DNA of 64,000 bases from Fenollaria massiliensis (GTDB lineage: Bacteria; Bacillota; Clostridia; Tissierellales; Peptoniphilaceae), in NCBI RefSeq assembly GCF_000312505.2, contig NZ_HG326228.1:62001-126000 (forward strand), written 5' to 3'. A program made the position numbers and the translations under genes. Of this stretch, positions 7,990 to 17,077 are shown one piece after another. The notes beneath the pieces are model-generated. The model was not told the DNA's origin and did no database searches. It saw nothing but the letters and a program-made list of their open reading frames with translations. The first letter of the stretch is position 1. The number at the start of each line of letters is the position of its first letter.

Positions 7990-9192
7990 ATGAAAATTAT
8001 TAAAAGAGAAAAGTACTTAGACAGACTCATAGGACTTAAAAATACGCCAGACATAAAAATTATCACAGGTATGAGGCGTTCTGGCAAGTCTGAGCTTCTT
8101 AAGAACTATATAAAGTATCTTGAAGAAAATGATAAAAATGCGAACATTATCTATATTGACCTTCAGTTATTAGAAAATGAAGATTTACTTGACTACAAAG
8201 AGCTTAATCGCTACATCGTAGGTCATTATCAAGAGGCTAAAAATAATTATCTTTTCATAGATGAAGTGCAATTATGTAAACATTTTGAGAAAACTATTAA
8301 CAGTCTTCACTCGCAAAAGCTCTTTGACATATACCTAACTGGGTCAAATGCATTTTTGCTAAGTAGCGACTTAGCTACACTTTTTACAGGTAGATACATT
8401 GGTGTAGAGATATTTCCATTCTCATTTAAAGAGTTTATGGAATATTTTGAATACGATGATATTGACAAGGCTTTTGGGGCATACATTGATATGGGCGGCA
8501 TGGCTGGCTCATACGTCTACACTAATGACGAGGACAGAAAGGCTTATTTGAAGAGTGTTTACGAGACAAGCATAATGCGCGATTTGGTTCAAAGGCACGA
8601 TATCAGAGACAAGGTGCTACTAAAAAAGCTAGGAGATTTTATGCTTTCGAATATAGCTAACCTCACTTCATTAAGGAAGATTGCGGATACTTTAAAAAGC
8701 GACAAACAGTCTGTTAATCACAAGACTATAGCTGATTATGTCTCGTATTTGTGTGAATCTTTCTTGTTTTACAAGATGAATAGATACGACATACAAGGCA
8801 AATCATACCTTGCTACCATAGAAAAGTATTATTTAGTTGACCATGGCTTTAGATCGGCTATACTAGGCACCAAAAACATGGACTATGGCAGAATATATGA
8901 GAACATGGTTGCCATCGAGTTATATAGAAGAGGCTACGAAGTTTACGTCGGAAAACTTTATGAAAAAGAGGTAGACTTTGTTGCGATGAAGGCAAGTGAG
9001 AAGATATATATACAAGTATCAGATGATATAAGTACTGAAAAAACTATGAAGAGAGAGTTAGAGCCACTTCTTTCTATAAGGGATGCTTATCCAAAACTTA
9101 TTATCTCAAATACAAAACATCCGATGACGCTTATGGAAGGGGTTAAAATATATGATTTAGCTAGATGGCTGTCAGATGAGAAAAATATTTAG
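7990..9192 (+). CDS. AAA_14/DUF4143 ATPase
   Basis: About 400 residues. The N-terminal AAA part has Walker A GMRRSGKS near residue 28, Walker B YLFIDEVQ near 85 and a sensor-like TGSNAFLLSS; the C-terminal DUF4143 domain (YENMVAIELYRRGYEVYVG with EVDFVA) has the PD-(D/E)XK-like core. ATG 7990 is chosen because AGGTGAG lies just upstream and the promoter excludes the longer start at 7942. These ATPases are frequent, rapidly gained and lost, and of unknown function; DNA- or membrane-associated roles have been proposed. The gene is flanked by two copies of a 36-bp repeat. Confidence 0.88.
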   Translation: MKIIKREKYLDRLIGLKNTPDIKIITGMRRSGKSELLKNYIKYLEENDKNANIIYIDLQLLENEDLLDYKELNRYIVGHYQEAKNNYLFIDEVQLCKHFEKTINSLHSQKLFDIYLTGSNAFLLSSDLATLFTGRYIGVEIFPFSFKEFMEYFEYDDIDKAFGAYIDMGGMAGSYVYTNDEDRKAYLKSVYETSIMRDLVQRHDIRDKVLLKKLGDFMLSNIANLTSLRKIADTLKSDKQSVNHKTIADYVSYLCESFLFYKMNRYDIQGKSYLATIEKYYLVDHGFRSAILGTKNMDYGRIYENMVAIELYRRGYEVYVGKLYEKEVDFVAMKASEKIYIQVSDDISTEKTMKRELEPLLSIRDAYPKLIISNTKHPMTLMEGVKIYDLARWLSDEKNI

Positions 9193-9201
9193 TTTATTTA
9201 T

Positions 9202-9233
9202 AAAGAACTTAGTTAATACTAGGTTCTTTTTTA
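9202..9233 (+). terminator. Terminator of the DUF4143 ATPase gene
   Basis: AAGAACTTAGT pairs with ACTAGGTTCTT (one G-T pair) around TAAT, followed by TTTTTATT. Confidence 0.85.
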
Positions 9234-9273
9234 TTCTACAATCAAGCACTTAAGCAGCTTCCCTCAATCCTAT

Positions 9274-9309
9274 TTCCCAAACTCTAAAAAAATTTGACTT
9301 TGGGAAGTA
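9274..9309. repeat. Operator-like repeat, copy B (36 bp)
   Basis: It matches copy A (7922-7957) at 35 of 36 positions, including the TTCCCAAA/TTTGGGAA arms and TTGACT, but no good -10 follows at the right distance and no gene starts here. Confidence 0.8.
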
Positions 9310-9445
9310 TAAATCCATTATCATGCTAAAATAATAAAAATAAGACTTTAGTATTAATTTTTCTAAACACAATTTTTAAAGGCGCGGCCATTACATAAAC
9401 CTAAACTATTTATATATTTATGTCGATAATTTAATAATTATTATC

Positions 9446-9474
9446 TTGAAAAATCATCTCGCTTATACTATAAT
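9446..9474 (+). promoter_or_regulatory. Promoter of nrdJ
   Basis: TTGAAA 9446-9451, 17-bp spacer, TATAAT 9469-9474. The leader to the ATG is about 40 nt and shows no obvious NrdR box or cobalamin riboswitch. Confidence 0.8.
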
Positions 9475-9520
9475 GTGTATGTAGGAAATTTTTAAACACA
9501 ATATATAGATAGGAGGACTT

Positions 9521-11650
9521 ATGTTAAAGGTAGAAAAGCGTAATGGCAATGTGGTCGATTTTGAGCAAGACAAGATTAAAATTGCCATTGAAAAGGCGAT
9601 GAAAGAAACTGATAAGGGGATTGATGAAGAGGTTTCTCAAAAAATCGCGAGTGAAGTTTTTGAAGAGTTAAAGAACAAGGAACTTGTTGATATAGAGGAT
9701 ATACAAGACTTAGTTGAATTCTCTCTAATGAAGTATAGACCAGAGGTTGCGAAGAAATACATTCTTTACAGACAAGAAAGAACTAAGCTTAGAGAAAAGG
9801 GCTGGGACATGACGGCTCTACAAAGGGACATCTACGACAAGAAATATCGCTACGATGGCGAGTCTTTCAACGATTTCCTTAGTAGAGTTAGTGGCGGAAG
9901 TGAATATATCAAAAAGGCTATCAAGGATAAAAAGTTTATGCCGGCTGGTAGGATACTTGCAGGACGCGGTCTTGACAAGCTTGGCAGAAAGATCACTTTA
10001 TCTAACTGCTATGTAATGCCAAAGGTCGAAGACAGTATCGAATCTATCTTTGATACAGCGAAATACCTTGCTAGAACTTATAGTTATGGCGGTGGCTGCG
10101 GTGTAAACATATCAAAGCTTCGTCCAAAGGGAGCAAGGGTCAATAACGCGGCGCTTACTACGACTGGATCCGTTTCATTTATGGACTTATTCAGCTTAGT
10201 AACTGGTCTTATAGGCATGCGCGGCAGACGTGGCGCACTTATGCTAAACATGGACTCATCTCACCCAGACATAGAAGAGTTCATTAACGTGAAGAATGAC
10301 CTTGACAAGGTGACTTACGCAAACATTTCTGTCAATGTTGATGACGAGTTTATGAAAGCGGTTAAAAACGATACAGAATATGACCTACACTTCACTGTTG
10401 AAGCCAACGGTCAAGAGATACACAAAAAGGTTAGAGCCAAAGAATTATTTGAAAAGCTAGCCTACAATAACTGGAACGACGCTGAGCCAGGCATTTTATT
10501 TAAAGATAGAATTGATTCGTGGCACTTAATGAGCGAGTTCGACGATTTTGAGTTTGCAGGAGTAAATCCATGCGCAGAAGAGCCACTACCAGCCTTTGGT
10601 AGCTGTAACCTATCTTCAATAAACATCTCAAATTTTGTTAAATATCCATTCAAGGAAGATGCTTATTTTGATTTTGAAGATTTTAAAGTAGCCGTTAAAC
10701 ATGGCGTAAGATTCTTAAATGGAGTTCTTGACGAAAACGCAGAGCTTCATCCACTTAAAGAGCAAAGGGAAGTAGCTAAAAATCTAAGACAAATCGGTTT
10801 GGGACTTATGGGTGTAGCTGACATGTTTATCAAATTAGGCATAAGATATGGCTCAGACGAGTCCATTGAATTAATCAAAAAAATCGGTAGAGTCATGATA
10901 AACGAAGCACTTAGAGAGTCAGCTATGCTTGCGAAAAAAGACGGACCATTCCCAATGTATAGAGAAAAAGAATTCTTAGCATCAAAATTCCTTCAAAAGA
11001 ACGCCGATCCAGACGTAATCGAATTAATTAAGGAAAATGGTATAAGAAACTCACAATTATTAACAATGGCGCCAACAGGCTCAATCTCAACACTACTTGG
11101 CTGCTCCAACGGTGTTGAGCCAATTTTCCAAATCTCATACACAAGAAAAACTGAAAGTTTAAACAACGAAGACACTTACTACAAAGTTTATACAGAGATA
11201 GTTCGTGAATACATGGATGCTCACGGCATTAGAGACGAAGAAGATTTGCCGGACTTTATCATAACAAGTAAAGACCTTGATTACAAGGACAGAATACTTG
11301 TTCAATCCGCTTGGCAAGAGTTTATCGACGCGTCAATATCTTCAACATGCAACGTTCCAAATGAGTTTACAGTTGAACAAGTCGAAGAGCTTTACATGTT
11401 TGCTTGGGAAAAAGGCCTTAAGGGCGTAACTATCTATAGAGATGGCTGCCAAAGAGCTGGCATATTGATCTCGAATAATAAAAAGTCTACTAAAGAAAAG
11501 ATAGACGAGCTTCAAGGCGAGATCGATGCGCTTGCAAAGAACGCACTTGCAGAAAACCCTGATGTTTGCCCAATGTGCGGCGGCAAGATGAATCACTCAG
11601 GCGGCTGCAGAGAGTGCCAAGACTGCGGTTATAGTCCTTGCTCAATCTAA
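9521..11650 (+). CDS. nrdJ: Adenosylcobalamin-dependent ribonucleotide reductase (class II)
   Basis: 709 residues. An N-terminal ATP-cone (residues 1-90) senses ATP/dATP. The catalytic barrel shows SNCYVMP near residue 161 (first redox cysteine), NPCAEEPLPAFGSCNLSS near 349-365 (radical cysteine, glutamate and second redox cysteine), and the GGGCGVN and MAPTGS loops. The NPCAE form with the SCNL partner is typical of class II enzymes rather than NrdA/NrdE. The C-terminus carries CPMCGGKM and CRECQDCGYSPC, a zinc-ribbon-like tail. It reduces ribonucleotides using B12, so it works with or without oxygen. ATG 9521 has AGGAGG upstream; it is monocistronic. Confidence 0.9.
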   Translation: MLKVEKRNGNVVDFEQDKIKIAIEKAMKETDKGIDEEVSQKIASEVFEELKNKELVDIEDIQDLVEFSLMKYRPEVAKKYILYRQERTKLREKGWDMTALQRDIYDKKYRYDGESFNDFLSRVSGGSEYIKKAIKDKKFMPAGRILAGRGLDKLGRKITLSNCYVMPKVEDSIESIFDTAKYLARTYSYGGGCGVNISKLRPKGARVNNAALTTTGSVSFMDLFSLVTGLIGMRGRRGALMLNMDSSHPDIEEFINVKNDLDKVTYANISVNVDDEFMKAVKNDTEYDLHFTVEANGQEIHKKVRAKELFEKLAYNNWNDAEPGILFKDRIDSWHLMSEFDDFEFAGVNPCAEEPLPAFGSCNLSSINISNFVKYPFKEDAYFDFEDFKVAVKHGVRFLNGVLDENAELHPLKEQREVAKNLRQIGLGLMGVADMFIKLGIRYGSDESIELIKKIGRVMINEALRESAMLAKKDGPFPMYREKEFLASKFLQKNADPDVIELIKENGIRNSQLLTMAPTGSISTLLGCSNGVEPIFQISYTRKTESLNNEDTYYKVYTEIVREYMDAHGIRDEEDLPDFIITSKDLDYKDRILVQSAWQEFIDASISSTCNVPNEFTVEQVEELYMFAWEKGLKGVTIYRDGCQRAGILISNNKKSTKEKIDELQGEIDALAKNALAENPDVCPMCGGKMNHSGGCRECQDCGYSPCSI

Positions 11651-11665
11651 TTTAATATATTTATC

Positions 11666-11697
11666 AAAGGATCCTGATTATTTTCGGGATCTTTTTT
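11666..11697 (+). terminator. Terminator of nrdJ
   Basis: GATCCTGA pairs with TCGGGATC (one G-U) and is followed by six Ts. Confidence 0.8.
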
Positions 11698-11772
11698 GTG
11701 CAATGATTACGGTTTTGATATGATATTTTTTGAAAGAATATATTTAAATAAATTATTTCAAGCTTATCCCAT

Positions 11773-11803
11773 TAAAAAAGAGCCATCCATATTGATGACT
11801 CTT
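11773..11803 (-). terminator. Terminator of the marR-family gene
   Basis: On the minus strand AAGAGTCATC and GATGGCTCTT pair with one wobble and are followed by TTTTTTAAT. Confidence 0.85.
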
Positions 11804-11813
11804 GATATACATA

Positions 11814-12275
11814 TTAATTTTTCTTCTCTAATATGCCTTTATTTTCTTTAAGTAATTCGGATAATTTTTTAAGCTCATCACGAACGTGTTTTTTCTCTTC
11901 GTCTGTGTAATGACCCCCGATTACGCTCTCTACAAAGTTAACTCTGTGGTCAACCACTTCGTCTAAAACGTGTATACCTTTTTCAAGAGGCGAGATACGT
12001 ATAACTCTTTTGTCTTTTTCATCTTTTTTTCTTTCAACAAAACCAAGTTTTTCCATCCTATCGATAAGGTCTGTTACAGTTGAAAATGCAAGGCCCATGG
12101 ATCTACTTAAATCACCTATGCTGATCGGGTTGTCTTTATATTTCACTATAAATTGAAGTGCGGTAAACTGTGGCGGTGTAACGCCTAAGCTTGACAAAAC
12201 CTTTCTTCCTTCTACCCTTACAGCAAAGTCTGCTCTTCTTAAGAAAAGCTCTATATCACGAATTGTATCGTTCAT
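11814..12275 (-). CDS. MarR-family transcriptional regulator
   Basis: 153 residues, the usual size. The winged helix spans about residues 30-105, with SIGDLSRSMGLAFSTVTDLIDRM as helix-turn-helix and ERKKDEKDKRVIRIS as the wing; outer helices form the dimer. ATG 12273-12275 follows GGAGGAG. It has its own promoter and a palindrome at the transcription start, so it is probably autoregulated. It lies directly downstream of the redox operon 12332-14529, which it may also control; the sensing residue is not evident (no conserved N-terminal Cys). Confidence 0.9.
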   Translation of the reverse strand: MNDTIRDIELFLRRADFAVRVEGRKVLSSLGVTPPQFTALQFIVKYKDNPISIGDLSRSMGLAFSTVTDLIDRMEKLGFVERKKDEKDKRVIRISPLEKGIHVLDEVVDHRVNFVESVIGGHYTDEEKKHVRDELKKLSELLKENKGILEKKN

Positions 12276-12290
12276 CTTCTCCTCCTTAAA

Positions 12291-12305
12291 GATATTTGCA
12301 ATATC
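12291..12305. promoter_or_regulatory. Palindromic operator in the marR leader
   Basis: GATATTTGCAATATC is a 6-3-6 perfect palindrome lying just after the predicted transcription start of the marR-family gene. Confidence 0.6.
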
Positions 12306-12314
12306 AATATATAA

Positions 12315-12343
12315 ATTATATAATAATTTAATTATTTTGTCAA
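12315..12343 (-). promoter_or_regulatory. Promoter of the marR-family gene
   Basis: On the minus strand TTGACA (12338-12343), 17-bp spacer, TATAAT (12315-12320). The -35 lies inside the last codons of the upstream Fe-S gene. Confidence 0.8.
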
Positions 12344-13249
12344 ATTTTCTTTTTCAGAGCAAGATGCACAGCCAACTTGTTTAGAGCAAGATGCACAGCC
12401 AACTTGACCGAATAAGTGATGTACCTTGATTGCGTTTACTGGACAATGTCTTACGCAGTCATTACATCTTATGCATTCTGGCGAATTTGGGTTTTCGTAT
12501 GTCTTTATACCAAATTTACAAACTTTCTCGCATTTTCTACAGTGTATACATGATGAATCGATGGAGAAGTTATAAAAACTGATTTTATTAAAAAGACCAT
12601 AGATAGCGCCTAATGGGCAGATGAAGCGGCAGAAGACTCTGTATGAGAATATGCTTACTAAGACAACTACTATCAAAATTGTTAATTTTGAGAAGAAAAG
12701 TGTTCCAAGCATTTGTCTTAAATCTGCATTTTTAGCAATTAGTGGAAGACCTCCCTCTAAAATGCCTTGTGGGCAGATAAGTTTACAAAAGTATGGATTA
12801 CTTGAACCAAAATCATCTTTAAGTAGTAGTGGCATGCCTATTACAAAAACTGCTAGAATCACGTATTTTATGTAGCTTAAGTATTTAGCGATACTTGGTT
12901 TTATCACAAGCTTCTTTGTCTTGATCTTGTATAAAAGGTCTTGAATTAGTCCAAATGGGCAAAGGAAGCCGCAGATGAATCTACCTAAAAGTATGCCAAA
13001 CAAGAATAAAAATCCTAGTACATAAAAAGCTATAGCGTGTGCAGGTGAGCCGATACATGCTTGCAAGGAGCCTATAGGGCAGGCTCCAAGCGCAGCTGGG
13101 CAAGAGTAGCAGTTAAGTGTTGGTACACAAAATTGTTTTAAATTGCCTTGATATATTTTGCCTTTTAAATAATTTGGTAAGATGGGGTTCGACGCAAAGA
13201 AAAATAATACTTGCGAGATCCATCTTTTTGATTTTTTAACTATCTTCAT
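12332..13249 (-). CDS. Membrane-bound 4Fe-4S protein, NapH/NosR/CcoG-like
   Basis: 305 residues. Three or four membrane spans (AFYVLGFLFLFGILLGRFICG, VILAVFVIGMPLLL, LTILIVVVLVSIF) alternate with cysteine motifs CGFLCPFG and CRFICPLG typical of NapH-type polyferredoxins, then two 4Fe-4S motifs CIHCRKCEKVCKFG and CIRCNDCVRHCP near the C-terminus. It probably passes electrons across the membrane, here in an operon with a thioredoxin lipoprotein. The tail carries a tandem duplicated CXXC unit (QVGCASCSK, QVGCASCSE). The start is four bases after the stop of the CXXC mini-gene. Confidence 0.87.
   Translation of the reverse strand: MKIVKKSKRWISQVLFFFASNPILPNYLKGKIYQGNLKQFCVPTLNCYSCPAALGACPIGSLQACIGSPAHAIAFYVLGFLFLFGILLGRFICGFLCPFGLIQDLLYKIKTKKLVIKPSIAKYLSYIKYVILAVFVIGMPLLLKDDFGSSNPYFCKLICPQGILEGGLPLIAKNADLRQMLGTLFFSKLTILIVVVLVSIFSYRVFCRFICPLGAIYGLFNKISFYNFSIDSSCIHCRKCEKVCKFGIKTYENPNSPECIRCNDCVRHCPVNAIKVHHLFGQVGCASCSKQVGCASCSEKENLTK
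12356..12406. repeat. Tandem in-frame duplication in the Fe-S gene
   Basis: Two identical 24-bp copies (12356-12379 and 12383-12406) with a 27-bp period encode the two QVGCASCS units. The perfect identity implies recent duplication. Confidence 0.9.
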
Positions 13250-13253
13250 AATT

Positions 13254-13394
13254 CTAACCCAGTCCTATGCATTCAAAACAGATATTGGCAGCTTTTTTAA
13301 GTACTGTCAAATAATCAAGTCTTTTGTATCCTACGAATAAGAAAGCTATGGCCATGGCTAGAAATACATATTGTGTTACTTTCTTTTTCTTCAT
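13254..13394 (-). CDS. CXXC-motif mini-membrane protein (CD1871A-like)
   Basis: 46 residues, found by reading the gap between the two redox genes: MKKKKVTQYVFLAMAIAF starts it, a single span follows, and the end is ANICFECIGLG with a C-x-x-C. This matches what I know of the CD1871A-family small proteins that accompany Fe-S and thioredoxin genes in Clostridia. It starts one base after the thioredoxin gene ends and stops four bases before the Fe-S gene begins, so all three form one translationally coupled operon. It may hand electrons between the Fe-S protein and the extracytoplasmic thioredoxin; that is inference. Confidence 0.85.
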   Translation of the reverse strand: MKKKKVTQYVFLAMAIAFLFVGYKRLDYLTVLKKAANICFECIGLG

Positions 13395-13395
13395 A

Positions 13396-14529
13396 CTATT
13401 TCATCTCTTTCGGAACGTATTGTTCACAAAGTTCTTTAAATCCTTCGTAGCTTTGAGCACCGATGATAGGTGAGCCAACGATATTGCCTTCTTTGTCAAG
13501 AACAAATGTAGTTGGATAGCCTGTTACAGCTGCTAAGAATTTATTGTGCATCTCGTCTGTTGGAACAAGATTTGGATAAGCACATCCTTTGCTTTCAACG
13601 ATTCTCTTTGCAAGAGCGATTATATCTTCACGGTTTTGTTTTAAAGCGTCGCTCATATTATCACTTGCTGGACTTATATCAGAAACGATTCCTAAGAAAC
13701 CAATTTTGTCCTTGTATTCTTCATAAACCTTAGCAAGGTCTGGCATTTCTTTCTTGCATGGTCCGCAGAAAGTTCCCCAAACATTTACTATAGTATATTC
13801 ATGTTCAGCTAAAAAGTCTTTTGCAACAAATTTTTTACCATAAATATCTTCTGAATCAAAATTAAATTTTGCGCTAGTACCTTCTTGGCTACCGTCAATG
13901 CTAAGTGGTTTAGCTACTTTTATAGATTTTTTAACATTGTCAAGATCTTCGTATAATTTATCATAAATGTCTTGATCTTCGCCAGTAAGTCCTTCAGCCT
14001 TATTCATGTATGACCATACAAAGTTGTATCCATCAACACTTGCTAATTTTTCGTTATTGTCAAAACCAGTTAAAGCCTTTAAGCCTTCGTCATCCTTTGG
14101 CATTTTGTCATCAGCTATAACATTTACAGCCCAAATCTTAGAAAATTCATTGATAACCTTGTCAAGCTCTTCCTTTTTCTTGTCTTCGCTTAAAGATTGG
14201 TCCGTAAGTAATTTTGCATAAGCGTTAGCTTGTTCAGTTGTAGCAAAGCTTGATTTAACTCCGCCGTATATGTCGCCAGCGTGATCTCTTTTTTCAAGAA
14301 GCTCGTTATAAACGTGAATATTTTCGAATGGTTTTCCCCAAACTTCTGGGTTTAGAGTGTATTTAACGCCACTAGTCTTGATGGCAACAGTACCTTTATC
14401 CATGTCTTCTTCAGTTGATTTGATCTCACTTTGATCAACAACGTGATCTCCTCCAGATGACTTGTTACAACTAAATAAGAATAAACTTGTCATCATTAGT
14501 AGTAATAATAATTTTTTTAAATTCTTCAT
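13396..14529 (-). CDS. Thioredoxin-fold lipoprotein, TlpA/ResA type
   Basis: 377 residues from ATG 14527-14529, which has GGAGGG upstream; the longer frame is not supported. A lipoprotein signal ends in LFLFSC. The C-terminal third is a TlpA/ResA-type thioredoxin domain with VNVWGTFCGPCKKEMP (CxxC near residue 255) and the cis-Pro region TGYPTTF. The roughly 200 residues between are of no recognised family. Anchored outside the membrane, it probably reduces or exchanges disulfides, with electrons from the co-operonic Fe-S and CXXC proteins. A paralogous domain without CxxC is at 20773-21744. Confidence 0.9.
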   Translation of the reverse strand: MKNLKKLLLLLMMTSLFLFSCNKSSGGDHVVDQSEIKSTEEDMDKGTVAIKTSGVKYTLNPEVWGKPFENIHVYNELLEKRDHAGDIYGGVKSSFATTEQANAYAKLLTDQSLSEDKKKEELDKVINEFSKIWAVNVIADDKMPKDDEGLKALTGFDNNEKLASVDGYNFVWSYMNKAEGLTGEDQDIYDKLYEDLDNVKKSIKVAKPLSIDGSQEGTSAKFNFDSEDIYGKKFVAKDFLAEHEYTIVNVWGTFCGPCKKEMPDLAKVYEEYKDKIGFLGIVSDISPASDNMSDALKQNREDIIALAKRIVESKGCAYPNLVPTDEMHNKFLAAVTGYPTTFVLDKEGNIVGSPIIGAQSYEGFKELCEQYVPKEMK

Positions 14530-14574
14530 TTCTTTCCCTCCATAATTTAAATGAATATTTCGTTTTACAAAAAG

Positions 14575-14603
14575 ATTATACAATATAAAAAAATCATTTA
14601 CAA
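14575..14603 (-). promoter_or_regulatory. Promoter of the redox operon
   Basis: On the minus strand TTGTAA (14598-14603), 17-bp spacer, TATAAT (14575-14580). Confidence 0.7.
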
Positions 14604-14751
14604 GTGAAATGGACCAAATAATATATACAAAATAGTAACAAAAGATTTATTAAAAAATCCTTTCATATTATATATATATTGACATTACTCATCATAATAT
14701 AACTCCTATATCGGTTTAGTACAATTAAAAGATAAATTATGTAAATATCTC

Positions 14752-14780
14752 TTGTAAAATTAAATCTATTGTGTTAGAAT
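14752..14780 (+). promoter_or_regulatory. Promoter of arcABC
   Basis: TTGTAA 14752-14757, 17-bp spacer, TAGAAT 14775-14780. The upstream region to about 14640 is very AT-rich; no clear ArgR or CcpA site was identified by eye. Confidence 0.6.
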
Positions 14781-14816
14781 AGATATGTAAGCTAATATTA
14801 TAAAAGGAGTGATTTT

Positions 14817-16040
14817 ATGGAAAAAGGAGTTAGAGTTTATTCAGAAATTGGTAAACTTAGAAAAGTAATCCTTCATAGACCTGGTGAAGAAATTAACAAC
14901 GTATCACCAGATACTATGCAAGAACTACTTTTTGACGAAGTACCTTATTTGGATCAAGCACTAAGAGAACATGATTTCTTCGCAAACATTTTAAAAGAAA
15001 GTGGCTGTGAAGTTTATTATCTAGAAGACTTAGTTGCTGACGTAATTAAGGACAAAAATCTAAAGGAAAGCTTAATCGAAGAATTCTTAGACGAAGCTGA
15101 CCTACACACACCTAATGAAAGATACATCATGAAGGACATCTTACTACAACAAAAGACTGATAAAGATATGGTTATGAAGATGATAGCTGGTACAAGAATG
15201 ACTGAGCTTACTAAGAGAAGCAAAGAAACACTTGCTGATTTCTCAGATGCTGACAGATATTTCTTAACAGTACCAATGCCAAACGCTTACTTCACAAGAG
15301 ACCCATTCGCAAATATCGGTCACGGTGTTGCTATCAACAAGATGTGGTCAAATGTTAGAAGAAGAGAAACATTATTTGGTAAATATATCTATGACCATCA
15401 CGAAATGTTCAAGGGAGTAGACGTACCTAGATGGTATGACAGAACAGATACTTTCCACACAGAAGGTGGAGACCAACTTATTCTTACTAAAGATGTACTA
15501 GCAGTAGGTATCTCTCAAAGAACTGAAGCAGCAGCACTTCAAAAATTAGCTGAAAACGTTTTGAACGCTGGCGAATTTAAGACAGTTCTTGCAATTAACA
15601 TCCCTCAATCACACGCATTCATGCACCTTGACACAGTATTCACAATGATCGATAAGGATAAATTCACTATCCATCCAGAAGTTGAAGGACCTCTAGTAGT
15701 TTACTCAATGGTTAAAGACGGTGACAAGATCGTTATTACTGAAGAAAAGGACTCACTAGATAAGATTTTAGCTCACTACCTAGGCTTAGATGCAGTTGAT
15801 CTAATCAGATGCGGCGGCGGACTAGGAATTGACGCTCAAAGAGAACAATGGAACGACGGATCAAACACATTAGCGATTGCTCCAGGCGAAGTTGTAGTAT
15901 ATGACAGAAACGTAGTAACTAATGATTTACTTGAAAAAGAAGGAATCAAATTACACAGAATGCCATCATATGAACTTTCAAGAGGTAGAGGCGGCCCAAG
16001 ATGTATGTCTATGCCACTTTACAGAGAAGATGTTAAATAA
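14817..16040 (+). CDS. arcA: Arginine deiminase
   Basis: 407 residues, full length. It hydrolyses arginine to citrulline and ammonia. Family motifs: MPNAYFTRDPF near residue 158, HTEGGDQLIL near 217, SHAFMHLDTVFT near 263, and the catalytic cysteine in RGGPRCMSMP close to the C-terminus. Its optimised codon use suggests high expression. It leads a three-gene operon with arcB and arcC for ATP from arginine and for acid tolerance. The arginine/ornithine antiporter arcD is not adjacent. Confidence 0.97.
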   Translation: MEKGVRVYSEIGKLRKVILHRPGEEINNVSPDTMQELLFDEVPYLDQALREHDFFANILKESGCEVYYLEDLVADVIKDKNLKESLIEEFLDEADLHTPNERYIMKDILLQQKTDKDMVMKMIAGTRMTELTKRSKETLADFSDADRYFLTVPMPNAYFTRDPFANIGHGVAINKMWSNVRRRETLFGKYIYDHHEMFKGVDVPRWYDRTDTFHTEGGDQLILTKDVLAVGISQRTEAAALQKLAENVLNAGEFKTVLAINIPQSHAFMHLDTVFTMIDKDKFTIHPEVEGPLVVYSMVKDGDKIVITEEKDSLDKILAHYLGLDAVDLIRCGGGLGIDAQREQWNDGSNTLAIAPGEVVVYDRNVVTNDLLEKEGIKLHRMPSYELSRGRGGPRCMSMPLYREDVK

Positions 16041-16074
16041 TTAAAAAATTCTAAAATACGGAGGTTATTAAAGA

Positions 16075-17076
16075 ATGGCAGTTAATTTACACGGCAGAAA
16101 TTTCATCACACTAAAAGATTTTAAACCAGATGAAATCCACTACCTATTAAACCTAGCTAGCGACTTAAAAGCTAAGAAGAGAGCAGGTATTAAAGGTGAT
16201 TTACTAGATAGAAAGAACATCGTACTTTTATTTGAAAAAACAAGTACAAGAACAAGATGTTCATTCGAAGTTGCTTGTATGGACGAAGGTGGCCAAGTTA
16301 CATTCTTAGGCTCACAAGACTCACAAATGGGCAAAAAAGAATCAATCGAAGATACTGCAAAAGTATTAGGTAGATTCTACGATGGTATCGAATTTAGAGG
16401 ATTTAAACAAGAAACAGTTGATACACTTGCTAAACACGCAGGAGTACCAGTTTGGAACGGTTTAACAGACCTTTACCATCCAACACAAATCTTAGCTGAC
16501 TTCATGACAGTTAAAGAATATGTTCCAAAGCCATTTAACGAAGTTAAATTCGTTTACGTAGGCGACGCTAGAAATAACATGGGTAACTCCCTAATGATAG
16601 GCGCTGCTAAGATGGGTATGCACTTTGTTGCTTTAGCTCCAAAGGAATTATGGCCATCAAAAGAACTTGTTAAGGAAATGGAAGAAGTTTCCAAAGTAAC
16701 AGGTGCAACTATCGAATTCGAAGAAGACGTTAAGAAAGCAGTTGAAGGCGCAGACGTTATCTACACAGACGTTTGGGTATCAATGGGTGAAGAAGATAAA
16801 TTCGAAGAAAGAATTAAACTTCTAAAACCATATCAAGTAAATATGGACATGATCAAAGCTACAGGCAACGAACATGTTGTATTCTTACACTGCTTACCAA
16901 GCTTCCACGACCTTAACACTAAGATCGGCGCTGAAATTGGCGAAAAATACGGCTTAAAAGAAATGGAAGTTACTGACGAAGTATTCAGAAGCAAGTACTC
17001 AAGAGTATTTGACGAAGCTGAAAACAGAATGCATACTATAAAAGCAGTTATGGTTGCTACTATAGGAAAACTATAG
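16075..17076 (+). CDS. arcB: Ornithine carbamoyltransferase, catabolic
   Basis: 333 residues. It phosphorolyses citrulline to ornithine and carbamoyl phosphate in this context. Motifs: [13 protein letters not shown] (carbamoyl phosphate loop), HPTQILAD and HCLPSFHD (catalytic cysteine). A GGAGG site precedes the ATG. The position between arcA and arcC argues for the catabolic direction. Confidence 0.96.
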   Translation: MAVNLHGRNFITLKDFKPDEIHYLLNLASDLKAKKRAGIKGDLLDRKNIVLLFEKTSTRTRCSFEVACMDEGGQVTFLGSQDSQMGKKESIEDTAKVLGRFYDGIEFRGFKQETVDTLAKHAGVPVWNGLTDLYHPTQILADFMTVKEYVPKPFNEVKFVYVGDARNNMGNSLMIGAAKMGMHFVALAPKELWPSKELVKEMEEVSKVTGATIEFEEDVKKAVEGADVIYTDVWVSMGEEDKFEERIKLLKPYQVNMDMIKATGNEHVVFLHCLPSFHDLNTKIGAEIGEKYGLKEMEVTDEVFRSKYSRVFDEAENRMHTIKAVMVATIGKL

Positions 17077-17077
17077 A

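Noticed and set aside
9480-9520. Cobalamin riboswitch before nrdJ
   Set aside because: The leader of about 40 nt is far too short.
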